From Durusdinium trenchii (taxonomy: Eukaryota; Sar; Dinophyceae; Suessiales; Symbiodiniaceae), in the NCBI GenBank assembly GCA_963970005.1, contig CAXAMN010001126.1:65060-129059 (forward strand): 64,000 nucleotides of DNA, written 5' to 3'. The notes beneath the pieces are model-generated. The model saw nothing but the letters and a program-made list of their open reading frames with translations, had not been told where the DNA came from and did no database searches. The position numbers and the translations under genes are program-made. This document shows, one piece after another, positions 35,320 through 47,300 of this stretch. Within the stretch, counting starts at the first letter, position 1; each line of letters starts with the position of its first letter.

Positions 35320-38300
35320 GCACGTGCCGTTCCTGTTCACCTTTTGCTAAGCGTGAACGGCACCAGGCCCTGCATCGACATACACCAGGGCCAGGCACTG
35401 CCATTGCTTGAAGTTGATCCGAGAGAGTCTTGAGGGATCCCAAATAGTTTGAGTGCTGTACCACATCGCACAATCAAAATCCGGCATCTAGACTATATAA
35501 GATAGAACAGGATACAAAAGACAGTAAAGAAATATTAACAGAATCTAACAAAATATCCTGAGTAGAACCCCTAGTCCATTGTTTGTGGGTCTTTGGTCCT
35601 GGTCCTTTGGTCCCCTGGTCTATGGTTCCCTAGTCCTTTGGTCCCCTGGTCCTTTTCCTGGTCCGCTGCCCTCAGAGTCCATTGGTCAAAGAATGCGAGG
35701 TTGGCAAAATTCATACAATGATATTATGTAATATGAAACTTGCAAATTTGGTGCGACCTTTGCAACACAAAGGTACCCGGTTGCCTTAGTCCTTGTGCCA
35801 CTTTTCGGGTGCCCTTCATTGATGGGGGAAGGAGGTGTGTAGTTTGTGGTGCCTTTTGAGATCTTTTGAGTCGGGTGGCTTTTGATTTTTGGTTCGCTCT
35901 GCGGGGAGGCGTTGCGACCTCACCAAATCTGCACGACTTTTGCCAATGCACTGCGCCTGCCACGACAGATTTGTTCAAGATCGCATCTCCACGCCAAATA
36001 TTGCATGCCATCGCCGGAGTCTTTTTGATCCTGTGTTGCAAACATCCTGTCATTGTCCTTTGGTGGATGATAGGACCCACCTGTGCGGTGTCCAACATGC
36101 GTTGGTTCTCTTAGTTTGGTTTGCTTTGCGAGGGGACTGCCTGATCCTTTTGTCGCCCGCCCTGCTGCTGTCGTCCTTTCCCTAGTATATTGTTCCTTTC
36201 ATTGCTCACTGGTATTTACTATCCCTGTTGTTGATGCTATTCTTATTTTTGTGATCCCTCACGCAGGTGACTGCTTTGTCACAGAGGCTCTGTCAGTTTC
36301 CTCAGTTCGTGAACCTGTTTGCCAGGTGAAGCAGATTGTAGGTGGCACCTTGAAAGAGGATTCCGAGTCCTTGGTGACCAATTTTGAGGCTTCTCAGTCA
36401 GCCCCTCAGAGCGTTCAAACCCTGAGTCATGTTTCATGGAGCTTAACATCGACCGACGTAAACAGTACGCGTATAGTTACCGACATAATCCGACATAGTA
36501 CACATATATATATATATAACTATTACGTGTACTTGTTTTATGGAGCTTAACATCATACCGACATAGTAGTAATTATTGTGTATAGTTGTCAAGACCCCAA
36601 TTAGGACCGTTCCAACATTGCAAATTCCAAAATCCAGCGCACAAAGCACAAGCGTGGGGAGCTTCTACCAAACCTGTCAGGCTTCGAATGTTCAACCCGA
36701 ATCGAACCAATTTCGACATTTCTTGGTCGCACCAAACCAGGCCCTCGAGTTTCTTTTCCGAGCTCTACAAAAAGGATGGCCTAGGCTAGCCCAGCAAATA
36801 TGAGCAATCTTAGAAGTGTAATTGTCCCGACACTGAAGCAAGGTTTCATCCTATCCATGCAGACTCCAACAAAGACCCTATTCAGATGTTGTTCACATTT
36901 GTTCACTGACGTCCTTCTTGAACATGCTATATACTTGATGGTGGAACGTAATTGCATAGCTTGACTCCGCCGAAAGGCTTTCTGCAAATTCTGAAGTTAT
37001 GTACGTCGCCACAGGTGGTGGCCATGCCATCATGCTGGGTGCGTCTCCGGAAAACAAAGCCACTGTCATCCTGGCAAAGTAGCTACAAACCTCCTCAAAT
37101 AAGAATTCAAGACGGACTGGATGGCAGGCATTGGAAGCTTTGAAAGCATACCCTGGAGGCTTGCAGGCCAAGTGTTCGAAAGCAATGTAATGTAGCGTCA
37201 TTTCCTTGCAAGTTTGCCTTTATCAACGGTGTGATACAGCTCGGCATTCAATTGACGAGAAGTTTGGATTCAACCTCCATCCATCCTCGCATCATGCGTT
37301 GTGCTTCGTCCTACAAGGTCGGTGGCGGAATCAATACGGAAAACGCTCTTGAGTACCTCGATGCTGGTGGGGATGCGGGGAGTGTTTGCAAGAGCACTCT
37401 TTTAAATGCTGCTCAGTTGTCAGTTCGCTTTGGCACTTGGACATGAATTTCGCAGGAGCTAGCCATGTGATTGTGACATCCTTTGTTTTCCATGATGGAA
37501 AGGCCACGGTCCCGGGATGTCGTGCACATCAAGTGAGCCGAACGAAATGCGGTACCTGTCGATACACACCTGGTGTGCCCATGCAAAATCTGATTTCCTA
37601 TGCAACGTGCACAGGATCACAGACCGGCATATGCTGTGTAAACAATGCAATCAGTTATAATTACATCAACAAGTGAAGCGTGGTTCCTCCCAAAAGTCAC
37701 TTTGCTAACTAAAGTGCTTGTGTCATTTGCATATCACTGTGACTTGTTCAACAAACCCGGCTGGACAGCTTTCTTGGTTGGCAGATGGACAGAGATCGAC
37801 TTAATGCGCTTGTGAGCCTAGTTGGTTGAGAGCTTACTGAAACACCTTACGGGTCACTGATCTTGGTTGCTGCCGGTTCTTGGGCCGTCACTAAGGGCAT
37901 CCAGACACCTACATTGACAATTGGAAAGTATGTGCTTGACATTTTTTACTGAAGGTAAGAGCCGCCTGGTGTTAGATCTGAGCTGTAGACGGGCTGCCAG
38001 CGAGGTGCGGCTGCTGAGCGACGTTAGCCTGACAAAGAGAGCAATAGGTTTGCAGGGTCACAGTTGAAAGCATTGCGCCTGAAATATAGAATGTGGGAGG
38101 CGTAGAAACTGTTTCCACCAAGACCAAGAAGGTATAGGGAAACTGCTAGGTTGATGACTATGACGTCTTTGTACATTGTTTGAGGGGAACTTTGTCAGAG
38201 AGGGAGGGAGCGAGAGCGAGCGAGCAGAGAGAGAGAGAGAGAGACAGACGACAGACGACAGACGACAGACACACACTTGAGAAGGTTGCTCCGTGGAGCG

Positions 38301-41300
38301 TGATTTCAGGCTGCTTCGCGGTGTGCATTAGCCCTTTACATTTAGGTACAGCATTAGCCGAGAGCATTAGCACTTTATTGCAAAATCAACGTATGAGACA
38401 GCGTTGAACTGACTTAGAAGCATCAATGAGTGAAAATTAAAAATTGCAGGTACAAGATACTGCGTCCAGTATCTCTTCCAACCGAACACCATAGCTTTGT
38501 TAGCACGGCTAGGTGAACGGCCGCCGTGCCCCCTGCTACTGTACAGTGGTTGGAAGATTCGTAGGGTAGGTTAGAACGAGAACTAGAGTAGTGTCCTTGG
38601 AAACAGGATTGGACACACACAAAGAGCCGTATCGGCGCAACTAGATCGGATCAGGTAGGACCTGGATAATAAATAGTGGAAGGGCTGGACATCGAAAAAG
38701 TTCAATACTGTAAATTGTATACACCGACAGTCTGTGAAGGTGCTGGCGCATAGTCTTTTTCCTCGTGGCCGCAGCGCCGCGGCGCAGTGTTCTTTTGAAT
38801 GACCTTTGGTCATATAGAGCTGCATCAACTGCTGTGCTGTCGTGGGTACTAGATGTTTTGGGAAAGTGTACTTTTGTAGTGTGTGGTGGCGTGATTGTCT
38901 GCAGACTGCGGATCACGAATCTGCCAGGGATGAGCGGGGAGTTGAAAGGTGACCGTTCTGTTGAGAGGATCGATCAGGAAACCGAGTAGATGGTCGTCGT
39001 CCACTGGCTCTATTTCAACTGGGTGTTCATAAAATTCAGGATGGGCCAAAGTGGTGATGGGGAGTGCTGACCTGTATTGTTCGTTGAGCAAAATGTATCG
39101 GTTGTCAACGTAGCGGGTGTTGAGCAAATGAAGGCTGGGTTGGTGCTAGAAATTGTGGTACGTGGTTTGCCATGTGTGTTCGATGAGTGTGATTGCGACA
39201 TTGCAAAGTGCTGGTGAGAGCTGACTGCCAATGCCTGCTCCTTGGATTTGTTTGTAGTAGGTGTTGCATGCTTGGAAAATGCATGAGTGAAGGGCTTGTT
39301 GTACAATGAGGGGGATGTGTTGAGTGTCCAGGGTGCGTTGTTGTGGGTGGTGAATGTAGTGTCGACCAATGTGGGAGTGTTGGAGGGGATTGCCAGTAGA
39401 CTGAACATCTATGGTGATGGTGGTAGTATTGTGTTGTGTTTTCCAGCGGTGGCATAGGCTGATGACTGCATCGACGAGGCGTTGCTGAGGTACACTGTTG
39501 AAGAAGCCGACGAGGTCATCATTGATTGGTGTGAGGTGGATGTCGTCGGGTGTGGTCTGGAAGTGGTTGTGGAGATGTTGCCACAGGTTGGGTATGGATA
39601 ACTGGCCTGGATGTTGTGGTAGAAGATGAAGGAGCATGATGTCTAATGCTTTGGAGGTGGCTCGTAGTAGTGTGCCAGCAATGGATCTGAAGTAGCTGAT
39701 GACTGTTCTACCTTTGCGCCAAGATTTCTTTTGTTTGAGGAAGACTACACCATGTGGTGTGTAGAATTGCTTGCGGAATCCCCATGGGTAGGCTCGACGT
39801 ATGCTGGCGGGGAACGATTGTGTGAGAAACTGGTGAAGTTGTTGGGCAGTGAGATCTGGTAGTGGTAGAAATAATTGTGGTGTATTCCATGTGGTGAGAC
39901 ATCCGTGAAAGTAGTGTTGTGGACAGAAAAGTCGCAAATTTTGTAATTCGTGGTCGGCATGATGGAGTACCAGCTTGTCTGTAAGAAACTGTTGAAGCTG
40001 TGTAACGTTGCGGGATGTAAAGCGTGGGGTGTATAGAATGTTGTCGATGTGCTGTTTCCATTGTTGGTGTAGAAAAGGTAGGCTGTGTTGATGGAGGGCG
40101 GTGGGTAGACCATGGTGTCGTAGCCAGTGAGTGAGTTGTTGTTCAAAATGTTGGAAATATTGTGTCTTTGTGGGAAAGAATGTGCTGTTCATGTTGGCCT
40201 GTAGGAATAGTTCAAGATGGCTGGGTAGCTGTAGGTCGTCAAGTGTAAGCACGTAGTGGCCATCATAGAGCTGCGGTGTGTGGTTGGGGCGAAGCAGGGT
40301 GTGCATGTGGTGGCAGCTGCATGGCATGTCAGCTGCTGAGGGATGTGCGGAGAAGAGTTCCTCCCAACGTTTGTGGTTGTAGAGCCGTGAACGTAAAGTC
40401 TTGTGTGCTGCTTCACGTAATTTGGTGGTAGGTGGGTGGAAGGGAATGACGTGATGCATGTGGTGTTGGATCAATGTACGAAGCCATTTTTCCGTGGAGG
40501 ACGAGAAGGTACCGTGGGAGAGGAAAGGAATGGTGAAGGGTTTGTTGGCTTTTGGTGGAGTGAGATTGCGAAAGCTGAGCGCTGAGTGGAGAAGGTGAAG
40601 GACACGTGATCGATCTGGTTCCTCTAAGCTGGCGGCCATTCGACGGAAGGCATAAATTTCGAGATCAGTGTATTTGCCGCTGCGGATGGCTGTTGATGTT
40701 TCAAAAGATGAACGTGTATGTTTGCTGAGCTCTCGTAAAACTGTCAGGGCGTGTAGGCGTTGACTTGTGTGAAGGTGGGGCTGCTTAATGGTGCGTTGTC
40801 GTCGTCGTAGCCGTTGGAAGAGACGTTTGTGAGTGGACATGCGTGTGAAAGTGGTGCGGTGTTTTGAGAATTGCCAACCTGAGGCTTTGAGTTTGAGGTG
40901 TCGTTGAATGTATGGCCAATTGAGTGTAGGTTGCCATTCCTGGATCCGCAAGTGTTCGTAGGTCCATGCTTGATCATAGGTGTCGTGATGGGAAAGGTAG
41001 ATGGTACTGTAGTGGTGGAGGTTGTTCTTGGAGCGCCAGTAGCGTAGGGAAAGTTCAGCTGAAATTGGATGGTTGTTGTGTAATTGTTTGAGTTTTGCGT
41101 GGCGATTGTATTCTCGCTTTGGAATAGTGATACTGGTAGAGCCGATGTACGTGTGTCCATGTTGGTGGTACTGGTGTCTTGTGTGATGTTGGTTGAAAAA
41201 GAGCTTTGCATAGACCGCATTAGGATGTGTGAACAATTGGTAGTGGTAGGTGTGTGGTGTAACTTGTAGTTGGTTGAAACGGGAGCGCCAATGTATAGAG

Positions 41301-44300
41301 TGATGTGTTTGAGAGGGAAAGGCAAAGAGGCATGTAAGGTGAATAAGACTGACAGAAAAAATAGCGTGTGACTTGTCAATGTAGGGGGTGAAATGGACAA
41401 AGTGTGATAGCGCTGTGTGCAATGTAGTTAAAGATTGTAGGGTGAGATGTGTTGGTTGATGCAGCGCTTGTTGTGCGAGTCAGGCTGCCAATGCCGAGCC
41501 CGCGGCCACCAATTGCTGTAGTGAACGTGGGGGAAGCTTGAGGACCCGAGCAAGCGGGATGCCGTAGCGGGTAGCTGCTTCTCGGAGCTGTTCTTTTGTG
41601 ATACGTTCATCTCGAAGAATTTGCTGGATGTTGTTGACTTGTGTCTGAGTGGCTGGTGGTAATGTCTTGAGCCATTTTTGAATGCCAGCTGCTGCATAGT
41701 TGGCTGGTGAGTTGTCATGGAGTGTTTGTGTGGTAGGGTTGAGAATGGTGTTGGTTGTAATTGCGGAAGGGGCTGTAAGTGGGAGATGTGGTGGGTGGGT
41801 GGCGGATGATGGGGCAGGGTGTGGCCCCGGCTTGGTTGGTGTGAGTGCAATGCCATGATTCTTCAACTTGTCGCGAGCGCGCTGGAGTTCGCTCTCTTGT
41901 TGTTGCAAGCGATCTGTCTGTAGCTGGAGCTTTCGGAGTGCTGTGCCTTCGCCGGCTGGTGGTGTAAGGCCTCGTAGGAAGTCAATGATGCGAGAAATAA
42001 GTGGTTGCATGAATTGCTTGGCCTCTGTTGTTTTGTTTGGAATGGACTGATCAGCTTGTTGGTGCAAGTATTCAGCGATGTTGTCGATGTCCAGGTTGTG
42101 GGCCCGCATCTCAGGCAGCAATTGTGAAGTGAATACAGCTTCCGCGATGGATCTGGTGGTGACTATGCCTGTGTAGCGTCCTGGGGATAGGATGCGGAGG
42201 CTGTGGTCCTGTAGGCCAAAACGGCTGAGCTGCCACGGAAAAATGTCGAGGACTTGTTGTCCTGCGAGGTTGTATTTCCTGGACCATTGTGTCGGCTGGA
42301 TCGTCCGGAATAATGTGTGACCATGTACGGTATTTGTATCCAAATGTGTGTCGCTGGGGGTCCATGTGTCAGGTAGGTTGGGAATGTTGGGGGGGGTACA
42401 ACGCCAAGCTGTGGAGGCGTTGGGTGGTGAGATGCTGCGGGTGGGGGCAAGGGTTCGGGTGGAAACGTTGCGGGTGGTGCTGGAGAGGCTGTGGGTGGAT
42501 CGGCAGGGATGTTTGCGTGATGTTGATGATGTTGGTGATAAGGGTGTTGGTAGTGATGACGCACTGCGTTGGTGAGAGGTCCATAGCCGGCAGTGGGTGT
42601 CGTGGTGCCATAGTATTGTTGCCACCATTGTTGATGCGCGTCCATGATGGGGAACACTGTAGTTCCGTACAAAAAGGAGCGTTGAGCACGAGGGTAGTCG
42701 AAACTGATTGTTTGAACCACAATGGCTGAAGTGTTGAAAAAGTTGAGACTGGAGCGAAGTTGAAGATTTCGAAGTTGAACAGTCGTCCGAAGCTCGAGTG
42801 GCAAGCGTCAGAAAATCGAAAATCGAAAATCTCGAAGATCAAAATAAGAAAGAAAAATAGAATCAATACTGGAAGTATTTTGCAATAGCTGGAAGGATCG
42901 ATATGCTGAAAGCATTGGGTCAAAAACCATGTACATAGAATCAAAGACCTTGAATTAGGTCTGGCGCTCTCTCACGGTGGCGCTCCAGCATCATCCCACC
43001 AGGGTCCAGGAGGTCCCGTGCCCGCTTCTGGATGATTGGGTCGAATGTTGGTGGGTGTGGGCAGGTAGTAAATGTTGGGTGTGCTGTTGGATGTAGATGC
43101 GGGTGGTGCTGAGATCGGCCCGATAGCCGTCAGTGTGGCGTGTCCCTGTAGGGGAATGCGGATGTTGTAAACTTGGGTGGGGTCACATTGCTGTGGGTTG
43201 GTGTGTTGTGGTGGGTGAGTGGGGAAGAGGTTCACTGGTCGTGGGGGTGAAATACAGCTGTTGGCTGAGCGCATACAGGTGTAAGATGGCTTGGGCGCCA
43301 GGGCTGTGTGTGGGAAGTCAGGTGTCGTAGCTGGCTGAGGTGCGATCTGCTGTGAGTGCTCATGTGTTGTGGTGTGGGTCATAGGTGGTGGTGTGGTGCG
43401 AGGTGGTGCCATGGTTTGTGGGGGTGTATATGGGTGAATAAGGTCGCTTTGGTGAATACTTGTGGTTGGGTCATCTGTGAGATCGGTTGGGTCGGGTGTC
43501 TTGCCCTTGCCCTTGCCCTTCAGCTGATCGGGCGAGAAACGGCCGATTGCTTCAATGTGGTCTAAAGCAGCTGTGGGGTCGTCGGTTGCGTGATTGACCA
43601 GTGCCCTGACTCTCAGTATGCGGTCCAGCAGTGCCGGAGGGAGATGTGGGTAAATGTTCTCATCGAAGTACATTGTCTGTTGCAATGAATGGAGCTGCTC
43701 TCTGGTATGGTAAATGATGGTTCGGCAGCTGTGTTGGGAGGTGTACACGCCGTAGATGTGCGCTGCTGGTGTGTCTTGAGTCCAGCTCCAGAATGCCGCT
43801 TCCATGGTGGCAAAGCAAAATGTCGATGAAATACGAACAGGTGAAATCAGTTGAAATCAAAAGGCTGAGGTAGAAAGTGACGGTAAATAGAGGTCATGAT
43901 ACAGTTGCATGGAGAAAATCTGGTAAGCAAGTCTTGGTGTGTGAGAAAAACAACAAAAGTCAGTCCGGTCATGTGAGAGTCACAACAAAGCAAGTGTCCT
44001 GTGCAGTATCATCTGAAGCTGCTGTAAAACGGCATCTGTAAATGCTAAATCTATACAAGATTGTATCCGTAAATAAATGTTGCATCTGTAGAGCAAGTGC
44101 TCGGTCAATTTGAAAATGCTGAGATGTAAATAGTGACTCTGCATTTTTTGAATTCTGTTCTAAGTTGCAGGGTGAAACGCGATGGGTGAAACTTCCGAGT
44201 GCTATTGGTCGGAGTCTAGCGATGTGTTGCGATATATCCTGAAGTAATGAATGTCAATAGTAGTGATTGTTGGTTTGTAGGTGAGAAGTGGTGCTTCCTG

Positions 44301-47300
44301 CTGTGAAGTGTGTGGGTTGAGTGATGTCGTTGGTTGTAAAAAGGATAATCAAATATAGATATGTGGCTGAAATGTGGTGTCTCAGGTGACTCTCATGGCG
44401 CCGGATCTTGGTCAACTTGGCGAGGAAGTAGTTGCTGTGGAGGTGGATACGATGGTTGTTTGGGTCGTATGGGTGTTGTCTGAGGCGGTGGTGGTTGTGA
44501 TGGTTTGGTGGAGGGTGATGTTTTTGGAAAAATTCGTGGTGGCGCTGGAATCGGTGGTGTTTTCGGTGGTGGTGGTGGCGGTGGTTGTGATGGAGTTGGA
44601 TGTAGTGGAAAGATGGCAGGTGGTGCTGCTGAAATGTTTGATGCGGTTTTGTCTGAGGGTGAGTGCTGCAGAGCGAACACGCTGTCGCTGGTGTCCTCTG
44701 TAGGTGTAAGAGGAGGTGGTGCTGTGCGGGGTGAATCTGGTCGTGTCGTCGGGGAGGCACGTGAAGAGTGTCGAGAAGTGTGGTGTTCGGTCTGGCGGCT
44801 AGGTGAGTGGGTTCGAGTCGGTGCTGGTGAAAGTTGACGTCTTGTCCTGCATGAGGAGCGATAGTGTGTCGATCTTGCCGATCTCTCGCGACGGCTCTTT
44901 CGTGACTTGGTAGTAAGAGAGCGTCTTGTCCGAGAGCGTCTGGAGCGAGTAGTGGAGTGTTGTGATCGGTTGGGTTGTCTGCGATGTTTTGTGTGTTTGG
45001 TGAAATGCTTGGGTTGTTGTGGAGAACGTGTGCTGTGGGAGTGAGGGCTATTGCGTCTGTCAGTGCGAGGTGGTGATGTGCGGTCTGAGTGACGCCTCGG
45101 AGCGGCGACTTGTCGCTTTTTGCGTGTGTGTCGTGAGTGTGATCTGGAGCGTTGAGGTGGTTGATGGGTGTGTTTGGCGCTGTGTGAGTGCGATGCTGCT
45201 GAGGAAGTGCGCTGCTGCCATACTAGGAGTGGCTGTTCTGAGAGTTTGTGATGCTGAGGATGGTGTGGTCGTTCTTGTAGTCGTATCGTAGATCGATTGG
45301 TGGTAAGTGATGTTGGGTCGGTCTTGGGTTGTCTGGGGGATGGAGGCGTGTTTGATCGTTCGAAAGTGGAAGTAGATGTCGTGTGGGCCTTGTCCAAAGT
45401 GGTGGCCAATCGTAAAACTTGGTGTTGGAGAGTGGTTGGTATGTGTTGCAATCTGAGACATTGGTGGTAAAAGGTCTGCTGGTGCTCCACGGTTGCTTTG
45501 ATCGAGGGCAACAATGTTTGGAGCTGTTGGATTCTTCCTGGTAGGCGTGGGTCTGGGTTGTTTGTGTCAGTTTCTGCGAGTTGTAATTGCCTGATAGTAG
45601 CGTGTAGTCGGTTGAGTTGAAGTACCATCAGCCGGTTGATCTGAATGTTTGTATCGCGCAGCTGTGAAATGATCTGGGCATCCAGGGCAACGAGGGAATC
45701 CATCGCTATGTCTTCGTCAAAAATCTGTACACGAGTTGGAGGCTGAGCTAAGTTGAAATAGCCGAGCTGCAAGTACATCAAGGTGGAACCGAAATGGTCA
45801 TCACGTTCAAGTTCGACAAAAGGGAACACAGAAAAATCATCAAATTCAACAAAAGATGCAACAATCCAGAATAAATCTCATAAATGCACTGAGGAGACGA
45901 ATTAGACGGAATAACATGGATGGTCTGTACACAGCACTGGCGATGTGTCAGTTGTCGCAAGTTTGATGTGTGTGGGGCGTGTGTTGAAACAACATGAGCT
46001 CCGCTGGCAATCGATCTTGTTTTTGCTGCACTTGTGGAAGAAAGCTGTAGTGGTATGTGGTGGGTTGGAGTCTATTGCTCACAACTGCTGAAACGACAAG
46101 AAGCAGTAAGCCAATATGTAAATATGTACGAATTGACAATAAAATAAAATAAAATACAAATACAAAGCCATCAATAGTTCTGGATGTTCTTCAGCACCAA
46201 GTAGTCCTGGGAAGCTCTGTTTGGACGATCATGTACTGCTGTTCTGTGTTCTATGTCTCTTTGTCTGATGGAGCCGGAGGTTCTGTAGTCATCGTACTGG
46301 CGTCTTTTGTGGCTGGAGGAGATGCCGCTGCTTGATGGGATGCTTTGTGAGGTGATGATGCTTCCGGTTCCACTTCTGGACTGTCTGGCTGTTGAGGTGT
46401 GTAAAGAATTCGCAAGACTTGCCATCGACCTTTGCAATCAAAAGGTGTTTTGTTGAGTGCTTTGGCTATGTACTTCCAACTGGGGCGAGCTCGCTTGTTG
46501 AGTTTGAAGGCCGCCAGTTTTTCATCTTCGCTGGGTTCCCAGCCTCCATTATCAGGATAAGGAGGTGAGTCCGTGAGGATTTGCGCTGGTTTTGTTGATG
46601 GTACTGGTTGTGGAGTGGGTACTGGTTGTGGAGGCGAATTGGGCGAGCTGGTGAGGGAAATCGTTGTGATCGGTGGTGTATGTGGTGGCATTGGTTCTGT
46701 ATTGTTCTTCTGAGGAAGGCGATGGTGAGTCGCTTTGGGCTTGTGGTGATGTGGTGAATGCTGATGTGGTGAAGTGGGCGTGTGTGAGGGAGAAGGTTCT
46801 GGTTTGCACTCCTTGAAAGGTTTGCCTGTGGTGGGAGGTGGACTGCGACTGCGTGAATGTGATGGCTGTGGTTGCGGTGGTGGAGGAGTGCGTCTGGTTG
46901 GTCTTGGGGAAGAAGGTGGAGTGGTAATGGGTTGGTGGTGTGCATGCTGTGGTGGTTGCGGTGTAAAAAGTGGTAGGTTTTGAAAAGTGGTGGCAATGGA
47001 TGTGGCTGCTTGAAGGTGTGCCAGAAGGAGTCGATGTGCAAATGCTGTGTCCATAGGTGAAGTCATCGTCGTGATACTCGTCGTAGAGCAAATATAGCGC
47101 GGGTAGTTGTCAGGGATCGAGCTCAATATTCAAGATAATACAAAATGGCTGCGGGGCAGAATGCAAAGCAGGAAAATCTTGCGGACTCTCTTCGAAATGC
47201 TTAAAACCAACCAGGAAGGCTGACATGCTGTAAGTCTGGAAAATTGGAACGATAGTGGTCGTGAAGAAGATCATGTTGTCGGCATCAAGCTGCACAGAAA

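Larger units (their letters stand above)
38580..47066 (-). mobile_element. Five-ORF retroelement-like unit with GIY-YIG and RT, AC-rich coding strand
   Basis: Five minus-strand frames follow each other over 8.5 kb without introns: 47066-46251, 45778-44393, 43805-42972, 42645-41480 and 41479-~38700. All share a heavy bias to CAC, ACC, ACA and CCA codons, so the plus strand is G/T-rich throughout. This sets the block apart from the exons of HIS6 and DGAT2 on either side. The last frame carries a GIY-YIG nuclease-like domain and a reverse transcriptase with motifs closest to Penelope-like elements. No terminal repeats or target-site duplications were found by eye. The right end may run into the gap at 47529. 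That all five ORFs belong to one element is inference from strand, spacing and composition. Lesions are listed under the individual ORFs. Confidence 0.65.

Noticed and set aside
35860..36185. Plus-strand frames near 36 kb as the HIS6 N terminus
   Set aside because: The text resembles the CACHE-type repeat; the HIS6 N-terminal motif CIDIH is found at 35.37 kb instead.
39708..40146. Additional minus-strand frames inside the RT ORF
   Set aside because: They are shadow frames kept open by the A/C-rich composition of the coding strand.
44374..44837. Plus-strand Val/Gly-rich frames opposite ORF2, ORF3 and ORF4
   Set aside because: Antisense shadows produced by the G/T-rich strand; no motifs.
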